In this document: piece by piece, positions 41,173 to 50,320 of the stretch
How positions within the stretch are numbered: position 1 is the stretch's first letter
How the letters are laid out: each line of letters starts with the position of its first letter
DNA from: Candidatus Methanomassiliicoccus intestinalis Issoire-Mx1
GTDB taxonomy: Archaea > Thermoplasmatota > Thermoplasmata > Methanomassiliicoccales > Methanomassiliicoccaceae
DNA: 64,000 nucleotides
Reading direction: 5' to 3'
Assembly: GCF_000404225.1 (NCBI RefSeq)
Contig: NC_021353.1
Span: forward strand, 186,001 to 250,000
Notes under the pieces: generated by a model
Told to the model about the DNA's origin: nothing
The model's database searches: none
Seen by the model: the letters and a program-made list of their open reading frames with translations, nothing else
Program-made: the position numbers and the translations under genes

Positions 41173-43137
41173 GTGTTCGCTGAATATTCCTGGTTAATTC
41201 CCATCTTTCCATTGATTGCATTTGTAGTCGTTGGATTCCTGGGAAACAAATTGTTTAAAAAAGCGGAAGGAGGAGCACCAATCGCCATCATAATGGCAGC
41301 TATATCCTGTGTTCTTTCTCTGTTAGTAGCTTATGAAACTTTAACCACCGGTGATGTTTACAAAGCATCTCTTGAGTGGATGATCGTTGATGGATTCACA
41401 TTCAACATGGGTATCTACATCGACAACCTGACTGCATTGATGCTTATTGTAGTATCATTCATTGCAACTCTTGTTGTAATATACTCAATAGGATACATGC
41501 ATGATGAGGGAGAAAAGAAACGCAGATACTATGCAATCATCTCCCTGTTCATTGGTGTAATGCTTGGATTAGTCCTTGCATCCAACTATCTGCAGATGTT
41601 TATCTTCTGGGAGTTAGTTGGTCTGTGTTCCTATCTGTTAATCGGATTCTGGAACACAAAGCCGTCTGCTGCTTCTGCAGCAAAGAAGGCTTTCCTCGTC
41701 ACCAGAATCGGTGACATAATGTTAATGCTCGGCCTGATAATCTTCTTTGTAGGATTCAAAGGCAATCTGGACTTTGACTACATTTTCAACAATGTAGACT
41801 TGTTCACAGGCGGCGACACATTACTGACAATCGGTACCTTCATGATCTTTGGAGGTGCAATCGGTAAATCTGCGCAGTTCCCTCTGCACGACTGGCTTCC
41901 AGATGCTATGGAAGGTCCAACTACAGTATCTGCTTTAATCCACGCAGCAACAATGGTTAAAGCTGGTGTATACTTAGTAGCAAGGTCCTATCCAGTGCTC
42001 ATAGAAACACCAGACACTCTGATAATCATCGCAGCAGTAGGTGGATTCACAGCGCTGTTCGCTGCAACAATGGCTCTCAACAATACAAACATCAAGAGAG
42101 TCCTTGCATACTCTACAATCAGCCAGCTTGGTTACATGTTCCTTGCATTAGGAGCTTCAGGTTATCTCTTTGCAGTATCTGGAGATCCAAACACTGGATA
42201 CATGGCTGGTATGTCTCATCTTATGAACCACGCTTTCTTCAAAGCATTGCTCTTCTTAAGCGCAGGTGCGGTGATACACGCTGTGCATACGGAAGATATG
42301 ATGCGGATGGGAGGCTTGTCAAAGAAGCTGAAAATCACGTCTACTGTGATGTTGCTGGGTTGTATCTCTATAGCAGGTATTCCGCCGTTCAGCGGATTCT
42401 GGTCTAAAGATGAAATCTTGGCGACTGTGTTTGAAACTGGTGCGTATAATACAGGATTCTACCTGCTGTATGCATTTGGTATCATTGCAGCATTCATCAC
42501 AGCATTCTATATGTTCAGGCTATGGTTCCTTACTTTCAGCGGAAAGCCGAGAGATCAGGAGATCTATGATCACGCCCACGAAGCTCCAAAAGTGATGTGG
42601 ATTCCACTCGTGATCTTAGCTGTATTAGCAGTAGGATCTGGTCTTGCCGGTATTCTCCTTGGAATGGAAGGTACACTTGAACCTGCGGCATACCTGCAAA
42701 CAATGCACATTGCTTCAGGAACAGACATGATCATTGACATGTTCCAGCAGCCGCTTACGTATGTGTCAATAGTCGTTGCAATCCTTGGTATTGCAGTAGC
42801 ATATCTGATGTACTACTCCAAGACAATCGATCCTGCAAGGATTTCTGAAAGCAAAATCGGAAAGAAACTCGGAAATGTCTTACTGGCCAGGTATGGATTT
42901 ACTGCCGGTTACGACCTTTTCGGAACAAAAGTGATATACGGTATAGCAAAGGCAGTTGACTGGTTTGACAGAAACATCATCGATGGAATTGTCAAACTGA
43001 TCTCATTGATCTGTACACTTGTTGGAAAATTACTGAGATTCGTACAAAACGGTCTTGTCCAGACCTATGCTAGTATCGTTGTGGTTGGAGTGTCGCTAGT
43101 TGTGATTCTCCTCCTTGCTTTCGGAGGTATGTTCTAA
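41173..43137 (+). CDS. fpoL: Fpo complex proton-pumping subunit L (NuoL-like)
   Basis: The 654-residue antiporter-like subunit has about 16 helices and the long C-terminal lateral helix. ELVGLCSYLLIGFWNTKPSA, AQFPLHDWLPDAMEGPTTVS, MVKAGVYLVARSYPV and HLMNHAFFKALLFLSAGAVI-like sequence hold the conserved Glu, Lys and His. The start is GTG with GAGGTGG closely upstream. It overlaps fpoM by one base. Confidence 0.95.
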   Translation: MFAEYSWLIPIFPLIAFVVVGFLGNKLFKKAEGGAPIAIIMAAISCVLSLLVAYETLTTGDVYKASLEWMIVDGFTFNMGIYIDNLTALMLIVVSFIATLVVIYSIGYMHDEGEKKRRYYAIISLFIGVMLGLVLASNYLQMFIFWELVGLCSYLLIGFWNTKPSAASAAKKAFLVTRIGDIMLMLGLIIFFVGFKGNLDFDYIFNNVDLFTGGDTLLTIGTFMIFGGAIGKSAQFPLHDWLPDAMEGPTTVSALIHAATMVKAGVYLVARSYPVLIETPDTLIIIAAVGGFTALFAATMALNNTNIKRVLAYSTISQLGYMFLALGASGYLFAVSGDPNTGYMAGMSHLMNHAFFKALLFLSAGAVIHAVHTEDMMRMGGLSKKLKITSTVMLLGCISIAGIPPFSGFWSKDEILATVFETGAYNTGFYLLYAFGIIAAFITAFYMFRLWFLTFSGKPRDQEIYDHAHEAPKVMWIPLVILAVLAVGSGLAGILLGMEGTLEPAAYLQTMHIASGTDMIIDMFQQPLTYVSIVVAILGIAVAYLMYYSKTIDPARISESKIGKKLGNVLLARYGFTAGYDLFGTKVIYGIAKAVDWFDRNIIDGIVKLISLICTLVGKLLRFVQNGLVQTYASIVVVGVSLVVILLLAFGGMF

Positions 43138-44702
43138 TGTTAGATAATCTCGCCACATCTCTGGCTGATACTCTAGAGGGCATTCCAGTATTGTCCCTCT
43201 TAATCATAATTCCCTTAATCGGGGCATTAGCTGCCTTCTTCTTTGGAAAGAAGAGCGCTAAGCTCGCCAAATCAATAGCATTGGCGTTCTCATTCGTAGC
43301 CTTGGTTCTTTCAGCCCTTGTGCTGATTGCATACTACGGCTCAGGCAATGGGGGCTTCATGTTCTCTGAGAACTACGTATGGGTAGAACAGCTTGGTATC
43401 AACTACAACCTTGCAATAGACGGATTAAGCCTTCCAATGGTTTTCCTGTCTACTCTGCTGGTATTCCTTGCAACTTTGTTCTCCTGGGACGTCTCAGAGA
43501 AAACAAGAACATACATGTCTCTCATGTTAGTGCTAGAAGTAGGTGTACTCGGAGTCTTCATGTCTCTGGACTATTTCCTCTTCTATATCTTCTGGGAGAT
43601 CGTGCTTATTCCAATGTTCTTCCTCATATCTATATGGGGAGGACCAAACAAATCATACGCATCAATTAAATTCCTTATATACACACACGTAGCGTCTTTG
43701 GTAATGCTGCTTGGTATCTTTGCACTGTACTTCACAGCTGCAGGAGATCTAGGCTATTACACATTTGACATGGCTCAGATAGCATCTGTATCTGGATCTT
43801 TGGAATCCGGCATGAGGACTCTGATCTTCGCAGCCCTGTTCTTTGGATTCATCGTCAAGATGCCTATGGTTCCATTCCATACATGGCTTCCAGATGCTCA
43901 CGTGCAGGCGCCTACAGCAGGATCCGTGCTACTTGCAGGTATTCTGCTTAAAATGGGTGCATACGGAATAATTCGTGTCTGTCTTCCAATCTTCCCGGTC
44001 GATGTTTCGTACGAGATATTTGGAGTTGTAATCAACTGGCAGATGATCTTGGCCGCCATAGGTGTCGTTTCGATGGTATATGGTGCCTTTGCTTGTCTCG
44101 CGCAGACAGACCTCAAGAAAATGGTTGCATACTCATCAATCAGCCACATGGGTATTGTGATGCTAGGAATCGCCACTCTCTCAGAGCTTGGAATCGCTGC
44201 AGCAATATTCCAGATGTTTGCCCATGGTATCATCGCGGCTGTACTCTTCATGGTATGCGGTATGTTCCAGCACAAAGCCGGAACAAGGGAAATCCCACTT
44301 CTGGGCGGTTTAGTTACAAAGATGCCAATAGTCTCTGTAATCATGATGTTCAGCTTTATGGCCTCTCTGGGTCTTCCTGGACTTGCCGGATTCGTAGCTG
44401 AATTCTCCGTGTTTACAGCAACCTTTGATTGGTTAGGAACAAACTACTGGTACTGGATAATCATACCACTCATGACCGTGGCCTTAACTGCTGCTTACTA
44501 CCTGTGGGCAATGCAGAGAACAATCTTCGGAGAACTTACCACCAAGATCCGCACCGACAACATTCGCGATGCTCATTGGTTCGAAGTAGCTCCAATAGTG
44601 GTTCTCCTTCTGCTCATAGTACTGCTGGGAGTATGGCCTTCAGCACTGATGGATGTAATCACACCGACTCTTCCGTTTCTGAGTATACCAGGGGTGATTT
44701 GA
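43137..44702 (+). CDS. fpoM: Fpo complex proton-pumping subunit M (NuoM-like)
   Basis: The 521-residue antiporter-like subunit has 14 predicted helices. FYIFWEIVLIPMFFLISIWGG carries the pump-site Glu, and VPFHTWLPDAHVQAPTAGSV and KKMVAYSSISHMGIVMLGI carry the conserved lysines and histidine. GGAGGT precedes the ATG, which overlaps the fpoL stop. Confidence 0.96.
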   Translation: MLDNLATSLADTLEGIPVLSLLIIIPLIGALAAFFFGKKSAKLAKSIALAFSFVALVLSALVLIAYYGSGNGGFMFSENYVWVEQLGINYNLAIDGLSLPMVFLSTLLVFLATLFSWDVSEKTRTYMSLMLVLEVGVLGVFMSLDYFLFYIFWEIVLIPMFFLISIWGGPNKSYASIKFLIYTHVASLVMLLGIFALYFTAAGDLGYYTFDMAQIASVSGSLESGMRTLIFAALFFGFIVKMPMVPFHTWLPDAHVQAPTAGSVLLAGILLKMGAYGIIRVCLPIFPVDVSYEIFGVVINWQMILAAIGVVSMVYGAFACLAQTDLKKMVAYSSISHMGIVMLGIATLSELGIAAAIFQMFAHGIIAAVLFMVCGMFQHKAGTREIPLLGGLVTKMPIVSVIMMFSFMASLGLPGLAGFVAEFSVFTATFDWLGTNYWYWIIIPLMTVALTAAYYLWAMQRTIFGELTTKIRTDNIRDAHWFEVAPIVVLLLLIVLLGVWPSALMDVITPTLPFLSIPGVI

Positions 44703-44703
44703 A

Positions 44704-46203
44704 ATGGATCTTAACTTTGACTTAGAGAATTCGTACGCTGCATTTTACCCAATGCTAGTGATAATCCTCTTTGCTGTGGTCCTGCCAGCAATTCACCGTC
44801 TGGTGAAATCTAGCAAGGGCCTTGCAGGAGTTTCCTTAGTGGGAATCTTGATCAGCGCAGCGATTGTGGTATACAACATAATGGATGGATATCCAGATCC
44901 GATTGTATTCAACGGAACGCCAATGATAACATTTGATGTCTTTGCAGCAGTGTTCTCACTGGTGTTCCTTTCAGTATCTGCGTTAGTATGCTTACTGGCT
45001 TCCAGATACATTGAAAAAGACCTACACCTGGCAGAGTTCTTCTCATTAACTCTGCTGGCTACAGCAGGTATGATGATGGTAGCTTCTGCAAGCGACATCA
45101 TCATGATGTTTGTAGGTCTCGAAACAACTTCAATCGCATCATATGCCTTAGTGGCATTCCGCAAGAAAGATAAGCTGAGCACAGAAGCTGGTGTAAAATA
45201 CGTAATCATCGGTGGTTTCTCAACCGCCCTTGCATTATACGGTATATCACTGCTTTATGGTCTCTCTGGAACAACAAACTTCGAACTGATGAACGAGTAC
45301 TTTGCTCTCAACGGATCAAGTTCCCTGGCTCTGCTGGGTATCGGTCTGATGATTGCTGGTTTCGGCTTCAAGATCGCATTGGTTCCGTTCCATATGTGGG
45401 CACCAGATGTGTATGAAGGAGCTCCAACTCCGACATCCGCACTCTTAGCTGCCGGATCAAAGAGCATGGGATTCGTACTGCTCTTCAAAATGCTGTTAGT
45501 TGCATTAATTGCACTGAAAGCAGACTGGGAAGTAGTAGTTGGAATACTCGCAATCCTGACAATGACTGTTGGAAACTTGCTTGCATTGGCACAGACCAGC
45601 ATGAAGAGAATGCTTGCATACTCTTCAATCGCACAGGCAGGTTACATCATCATTGCAATTGCAGTGGCAACCCAGTTCTCAGTTGAAAGCGGTATATTCC
45701 ACGTGATTACACACGCGTTCATGAAGGCCGGTGCTTTCATTGTTGTGGGTGCATTAATCTACAAGGCAGGTATCGGAGAGAAAATCACAGACTACAAGGG
45801 ATTGTCCACACGCGCACCTTTGGTTGCATTTGCGATGATGATCTTCATGTTTGCTCTTGCAGGTATTCCACCGCTCTCAGGTTTCTGGAGTAAAGTCTAT
45901 CTGTTCTCTGGAGCAATTGAAGCATCTACAATAATGGATCAGGGATGGTTAGTCTGGCTTGCGATCGCAGGTATCTTGAACAGTGCTCTGTCTCTGTACT
46001 ACTATGCACGTGTAGTCAAATACATGTATGTAGACAAGCCAGCTTCTCACGACAAAATCCGTCTGCCAGTTACAATGGCTGTCGCGATTGCAGTTTGTGT
46101 GATTGCCACTGTTGTGATCGGTCTCTGGCCTGATGTCGTAGTAGACTACTGTGCACAGGCAGCAAGCTTCTTCACTCAGCTTCCGCTGGGCCAGCCTTGG
46201 TAA
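44704..46203 (+). CDS. fpoN: Fpo complex proton-pumping subunit N (NuoN-like)
   Basis: The 499-residue antiporter-like subunit closes the operon. FVGLETTSIASYALVAFRKK, VPFHMWAPDVYEGAPTPTSA, KRMLAYSSIAQAGYIIIAI and HVITHAFMKAGAFIVVG are the NuoN signatures. GGGGTGAT precedes the ATG. The last 32 bp overlap the convergent CBS-domain gene, leaving no room for fpoO. Confidence 0.96.
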   Translation: MDLNFDLENSYAAFYPMLVIILFAVVLPAIHRLVKSSKGLAGVSLVGILISAAIVVYNIMDGYPDPIVFNGTPMITFDVFAAVFSLVFLSVSALVCLLASRYIEKDLHLAEFFSLTLLATAGMMMVASASDIIMMFVGLETTSIASYALVAFRKKDKLSTEAGVKYVIIGGFSTALALYGISLLYGLSGTTNFELMNEYFALNGSSSLALLGIGLMIAGFGFKIALVPFHMWAPDVYEGAPTPTSALLAAGSKSMGFVLLFKMLLVALIALKADWEVVVGILAILTMTVGNLLALAQTSMKRMLAYSSIAQAGYIIIAIAVATQFSVESGIFHVITHAFMKAGAFIVVGALIYKAGIGEKITDYKGLSTRAPLVAFAMMIFMFALAGIPPLSGFWSKVYLFSGAIEASTIMDQGWLVWLAIAGILNSALSLYYYARVVKYMYVDKPASHDKIRLPVTMAVAIAVCVIATVVIGLWPDVVVDYCAQAASFFTQLPLGQPW

Positions 46204-46636
46204 GCAGAGGCTCTGAAACCATTTTCCATAAACATTTTATTGCCCCTGTGGCTGAAATAACGCCCAGGGGTTCTTCATTTTCTCCAACTACCAGAATGTT
46301 ATCTTTACCCCAGCTGTCCATTACTTTCATTACATTCATCAGTGACTCTTCTGGTCTTACCTGAATACAGGGCTTGCTTCCAGACAGACTGCACGAATCA
46401 ATAAATGTCCTCAGTGGAATGTTAATGCTTTCTTCACGGGCCAGTATGCCTGTTATATCCTGAGCATGAACAAATCCGGCAATAGTGCTCTCAGTCCCAA
46501 CGGCAACATCCGGACGGTTTTCATTCGCTATGAGTTCGAGAGCATCTTCTAGACTGCCTTCATAGTTCAAAACAGTGGGCGAAATGTCCATAGCATCTGC
46601 TGCAGTCAAATTGTTTAATGCCTCAATGTAATCCAT
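46172..46636 (-). CDS. CBS-domain pair protein
   Basis: The 154-residue protein is a single pair of CBS domains: ALELIANENRPDVAVGTESTI followed by GFVHAQDITGILA in the first, and SLMNVMKVMDSWGKDNILVVG with EPLGVISATGAIK in the second. CBS pairs bind adenosine nucleotides or SAM and usually regulate a partner. Its 3' end overlaps fpoN by 32 bp on the opposite strand. No partner is obvious, but control of energy metabolism is plausible. Confidence 0.82.
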   Translation of the reverse strand: MDYIEALNNLTAADAMDISPTVLNYEGSLEDALELIANENRPDVAVGTESTIAGFVHAQDITGILAREESINIPLRTFIDSCSLSGSKPCIQVRPEESLMNVMKVMDSWGKDNILVVGENEEPLGVISATGAIKCLWKMVSEPLLTKAGPAEAE

Positions 46637-46745
46637 GATTACGTCTTAGTCCCGCTTCCGGTCAATATATGTTTCGTGAATTTCCTTCGTAAAAAATGCC
46701 TCAAACGGGACGAAGTTGCACTTAAATCCAGCATCCCTTTAGATA

Positions 46746-46756
46746 GCGTTATGTAC
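46746..46756 (+). promoter_or_regulatory. Promoter box GCGTTATGTAC upstream of the prenyl synthase
   Basis: This copy of the 11-bp box starts 33 bp before ATG 46779, the same distance as the copy at 8456-8466 from its gene. No Shine-Dalgarno intervenes, so a leaderless start at 46779 is likely. Confidence 0.5.
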
Positions 46757-46778
46757 TCAATTGTTATTAAAGCGAGCA

Positions 46779-47741
46779 ATGTCGACTGAATGGGAGAAGC
46801 CAATCATTGATGACATCCGTACGGTTGAGTCAGAAATGTTACGGAATGTCAAGTCTAGGCATCCCCTTCTAAATGAAATTGCTATGGAAGCTGTCTCTGT
46901 TGGAGGAAAAAGAATACGCCCTGGTGTTTCTTTATTGGCCTTCCATTGTGTTGGGGGAGAAGACAAAGACAGAATAATAAAATTGGCCGTAGCTTTAGAA
47001 TTAATTCACTCCGCAACATTGGTTCATGACGACATCAATGATAAAGCGGAAATGAGGCGCGGGAAAACAGCCATCTATAAAAAATACGGGCTCGAACGCG
47101 CTATAATAACTGGTGACTTTCTTTTTGTTCAAGGTTTCAAACTCGGTGGATATATGGAATCCGAAGAGATTATCGGATTTGTAGCAAGTGCTTGTTCAAA
47201 TATGGCAGAGAGTGAATTCCTTCAGATTGATGAAGAACATGACATCTCAACACCATTGGAAACTTACTTGAATATTATCGGGGGTAAAACTGCTGGTGCA
47301 ATAGAAGCCAGTGCAAGACTCGGTGCCTATATCGGAGGGGGATCTCCAGAAGAGATAAACTCCTTAGGCGAGTATGGCAGAAACATGGGATACGCTTTTC
47401 AGATCATCGATGATATCTTAGATATCACCGGCAACGAGGCAGACATGGGAAAGCCCGTTGGAATGGATATCAAAGACGGACGTCCGAATCTGCCAGTCAT
47501 GATCGCCATGAATCTGGGAAACGAGTTCATTTCCAAGATCTTTAAGGAAAAATCACCTTCTGATGAAGAAATCAAAGAAGCAGTGAGGCTTGTTAAAGAC
47601 TCAGGGGCGTTAGATGTTGCACGTAACCATGCCCAGGACTTTTATAATAAGGCTCTGGAATCAATAGAAAACATCGCTTCTTCAGTCTACAAGGACTCTT
47701 TAATCTCTCTTGCTGATACCATTATGACAAGGAGATCATAA
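46779..47741 (+). CDS. trans-Isoprenyl (geranylgeranyl) diphosphate synthase
   Basis: The 320-residue enzyme condenses isopentenyl units to make the C20 precursor of archaeal lipids; C15 or longer products cannot be excluded. VGGKRIRPGVSLLAF, the first Asp-rich motif LVHDDINDKAEMRRGK and the second FQIIDDILDITG are clear. The residue preceding the first Asp motif region (LIHSATLVHDD) sets product length. It is directly followed by geranylgeranyl reductase (3-bp gap), supporting lipid synthesis. Confidence 0.92.
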   Translation: MSTEWEKPIIDDIRTVESEMLRNVKSRHPLLNEIAMEAVSVGGKRIRPGVSLLAFHCVGGEDKDRIIKLAVALELIHSATLVHDDINDKAEMRRGKTAIYKKYGLERAIITGDFLFVQGFKLGGYMESEEIIGFVASACSNMAESEFLQIDEEHDISTPLETYLNIIGGKTAGAIEASARLGAYIGGGSPEEINSLGEYGRNMGYAFQIIDDILDITGNEADMGKPVGMDIKDGRPNLPVMIAMNLGNEFISKIFKEKSPSDEEIKEAVRLVKDSGALDVARNHAQDFYNKALESIENIASSVYKDSLISLADTIMTRRS

Positions 47742-47744
47742 GGC

Positions 47745-48830
47745 ATGGCTACAGATTATGATGTGATTGTTGTAGGTGCAGGTCCAGCAGGCAGCGGGGC
47801 TGCTCAATATGCGGCTGCAGGCGGAGCTAAAGTTCTTCTTATCGATAGAAAAGAGAACATCGGCGAACCTGTTGCGTGCGGGGAGTTTATGCCTGATTTG
47901 GAAGAAATGAGAGCAATACTTCCTTTTGCAGATGATCTGGATACAATCTTTGACATTCCTGCAGAGTATATTCTGAGGGAAATGGATCTGTTTAAAATTC
48001 ATTTCCAGACTGATAAGTACTGGGATATTCCATTCAAAGGATACACGACAGACAGGCGTTTTTTTGACAAGTACCTTGCAGAAAGGGCCAGAAAAGAAGG
48101 CGCTGAGATAATGACTTCTACCCATGCCATGTCTGTAAACGGTACAGAAGTTGTAACAAACAATGGAACATTCACCTCAAAAGTGATCATTGGTGCAGAC
48201 GGTCCAGTATCTAGAGTGGCAAGTGCTCATTCTCTACCTAAAAATAAGAATATGTATCCTGCCGTGACTTCACAGGCGGTTGGAGAATTTGAACCCGTCA
48301 TGCACATGTTCTTTGGAAGTCTGGCTCCAGGAGCTTATGCGTGGATCCTTCCAAAAAAGGAAGGAGCAAATGTTGGAGTAGGTGCAGATCCCAGGCATTC
48401 TGATAAAAAAGTAACAGATTACTTTCAGACATTTATTTCTCAGCAGAATCTCAATGTCACAGGGCGCCCGATTGGAAAATACGTACCGTCTCAGGGTCCA
48501 GTCTCAAAAACATATACTGATAATGCCATGATCGTAGGAGATGCTGCAGGGCATGTCATTGCAGTCAATGGCGGCGGAATCCCAATAGCAATGGTCTGCG
48601 GGAGAATCGCTGGAATTGTAGCTGCAGAACACGTATCTTCTGGAGTACCTCTTTCAAAGTATGAAGAAGAGTGGAGAAAACAAGTTTATAAACCCCTTCA
48701 CACCGCAGTTAAAGTAAATCATCTGGCTCAATTCTTTTTCAAAGGCCCAATGAGACTGGAGTTTTCCATGAAAGTCCTTGGTGCAAGAAGAATGGGAAAA
48801 ATCCTCAGATGCCGTTCACCTTTTCCTTGA
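47745..48830 (+). CDS. Geranylgeranyl reductase family flavoprotein
   Basis: The 361-residue FAD enzyme saturates the geranylgeranyl chains of archaeal lipids. The FAD fold is VIVVGAGPAGSGAAQYAAA. VACGEFMP is the conserved cysteine region, and AMIVGDAAGHVIAVNGGG is the second FAD motif. AAGG precedes the ATG. Its last 15 bp overlap the convergent nob1 gene. Confidence 0.93.
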   Translation: MATDYDVIVVGAGPAGSGAAQYAAAGGAKVLLIDRKENIGEPVACGEFMPDLEEMRAILPFADDLDTIFDIPAEYILREMDLFKIHFQTDKYWDIPFKGYTTDRRFFDKYLAERARKEGAEIMTSTHAMSVNGTEVVTNNGTFTSKVIIGADGPVSRVASAHSLPKNKNMYPAVTSQAVGEFEPVMHMFFGSLAPGAYAWILPKKEGANVGVGADPRHSDKKVTDYFQTFISQQNLNVTGRPIGKYVPSQGPVSKTYTDNAMIVGDAAGHVIAVNGGGIPIAMVCGRIAGIVAAEHVSSGVPLSKYEEEWRKQVYKPLHTAVKVNHLAQFFFKGPMRLEFSMKVLGARRMGKILRCRSPFP

Positions 48831-49283
48831 GCGCACTGATTTCAGAGGGCTGCCGCAAATCGGACAGTCTGGATAATTTTTATCCCATTCTTTACGGCAT
48901 CCTGTGCATTTATATGTCCAGTTTATGACTTCATCAATTTCTTTCATTCCTACCCCTCGAAACGAAATTTTTAGAATTTTAGCCAGATTCTGAATTGAAT
49001 AGTCATCTGTAAGAACGGTACTCTCTGTTTCGATAGCCAGTGCCAATACGCTTTTGTCAACTGGAGACAGGCGGAGGTCATCCCCTGATGATGCTGAAGC
49101 TTTTTCTATGGTGTCAATGAATTCCTGCGAAGGCTCTTTGACCTCTATGAACTCATCCCAATACTTCAGTCTGGGATCCTTATATTTCTTTAATTCGGAT
49201 ATGACTCCTGGAACTGTATACAATACTCCGTTTGGAAGGTCTTGCATAGAGAATAAAGCAGAACTGTCCAATACGTATTTCAT
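48816..49283 (-). CDS. nob1: Nob1 endoribonuclease (PIN domain plus zinc ribbon)
   Basis: The 155-residue protein matures the 3' end of 16S rRNA. A PIN domain (1-115) shows YVLDSSALFS, the acidic cluster SPVDKSVLALAIE and TDDYSIQNLAK. A C-terminal zinc ribbon is CTGCRKEW followed by CPICGSP. Together these are the archaeal Nob1 arrangement, and the zinc ribbon argues against a plain VapC toxin. No antitoxin is adjacent. Confidence 0.9.
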   Translation of the reverse strand: MKYVLDSSALFSMQDLPNGVLYTVPGVISELKKYKDPRLKYWDEFIEVKEPSQEFIDTIEKASASSGDDLRLSPVDKSVLALAIETESTVLTDDYSIQNLAKILKISFRGVGMKEIDEVINWTYKCTGCRKEWDKNYPDCPICGSPLKSVRSRKR

Positions 49284-49391
49284 AATAATGATGAATACTG
49301 TTTACTTTCAAAAACTATTCGATGTTTAATCAGTGATTTATACTGAAATTCGCTCGCAATGACTAAATATGTATTTTGTTTTTTTAAAATT

Positions 49392-49643
49392 ATGAGTCAG
49401 ATCGAAGTGGATCAAGAAGTAATTGATTTCATCTTAAAAAATGATCAAGATTATAGAGTTTCAACGTCATGCTCTGGTCCTGTTGTAGTTCCAATAACTA
49501 TCAAAGCCCCTAAAACAACTGATTTGCAGATAAAGGTCGGAAATCACATACTGTATATCTCAAGGGTACAAGCCAGATACATATCATGTGTGACACCGGA
49601 TATGCTTGACGAAATGAGATACCGTACCTGCCCTGCTTTTTAA
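49392..49643 (+). CDS. Conserved-looking small protein of unknown function
   Basis: The 83-residue product starts MSQIEVDQEVIDFILKND and continues with a beta-rich region holding TSCSGPVVVPITIKAPK and a final RYRTCPAF, three cysteines in all. I do not recognise it. TAAATATGTA about 25 bp upstream and the lack of a Shine-Dalgarno suggest a leaderless transcript. It converges with thiI. The frame is open upstream to 49359, but the promoter box lies within that stretch. Confidence 0.55.
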   Translation: MSQIEVDQEVIDFILKNDQDYRVSTSCSGPVVVPITIKAPKTTDLQIKVGNHILYISRVQARYISCVTPDMLDEMRYRTCPAF

Positions 49644-49680
49644 AATCATGATACGACTGCGGATCTAACCGCAGTCTGTT

Positions 49681-50307
49681 TCATTCATACAACTTGATCG
49701 AATCTGCTGATTTTTCTACAACATCTGCAATATCCAGCAGATTCTCCTGTTCTATTATTAAATCAACAGAAGTCATAGTAGCTGGTCTGAATGGAACTAT
49801 AGTACATGGTACTCCTTTTCTTATTGAAATCTCATATGTACCGATCGTTTTTGCGATGCTTTCTATCTCCAGCTTATCCAGGCCGATCAGGGGCCTCACT
49901 ACTGGAAATTCCAATTTGTACTCTTCTGCCGCTATGTTCTGCAATGTCTGAGATGCAACCTGTCCGAGAGACTCGCCAGTTGAGATAAAATCAGCACCTG
50001 TTTTCTGAGCCAGACTCTTGGCTACTCTGAGCATGATCCGCTTACACATCACACATTGAAGATTTCCTTTACATTTGTTCTTGATGGACTCCTGGCTGAT
50101 TCCATGCGGAGCCACATATAACGGAATGCTCCCGCCGAGCTCTTCTTCCAGTCTTTTTTTGAGATCAAATGCCTTTTCATAGTTTGAATCATCAGAATAT
50201 GGTCTGTTGTCCATATGCAGTAGCACTACTTCACAGCCGTTTTTCCCTGCCATGTACGCGGCTACTGGTGAATCGATTCCTCCGGAAAGGAGACAGACAG
50301 TCTTCAA
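49681..50307 (-). CDS. ThiI-type PP-loop sulfurtransferase core without THUMP domain
   Basis: The 208-residue protein has the adenylating PP-loop LLSGGIDSPVAAYMA and the ThiI signature STGESLGQVASQTLQNI. CVMCKR offers a CxxC pair that could accept sulfur. Full ThiI has N-terminal NFLD and THUMP RNA-binding domains; these are absent, so it must recruit tRNA another way or act on another substrate. It is the last gene of a four-gene RNA-related operon after csl4. Confidence 0.82.
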   Translation of the reverse strand: MKTVCLLSGGIDSPVAAYMAGKNGCEVVLLHMDNRPYSDDSNYEKAFDLKKRLEEELGGSIPLYVAPHGISQESIKNKCKGNLQCVMCKRIMLRVAKSLAQKTGADFISTGESLGQVASQTLQNIAAEEYKLEFPVVRPLIGLDKLEIESIAKTIGTYEISIRKGVPCTIVPFRPATMTSVDLIIEQENLLDIADVVEKSADSIKLYE

Positions 50308-50320
50308 AAATTAAACCGCC

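Noticed and set aside
48816..49283. VapC-type toxin
   Set aside because: The PIN domain is followed by a zinc ribbon and there is no antitoxin gene, which fits Nob1.
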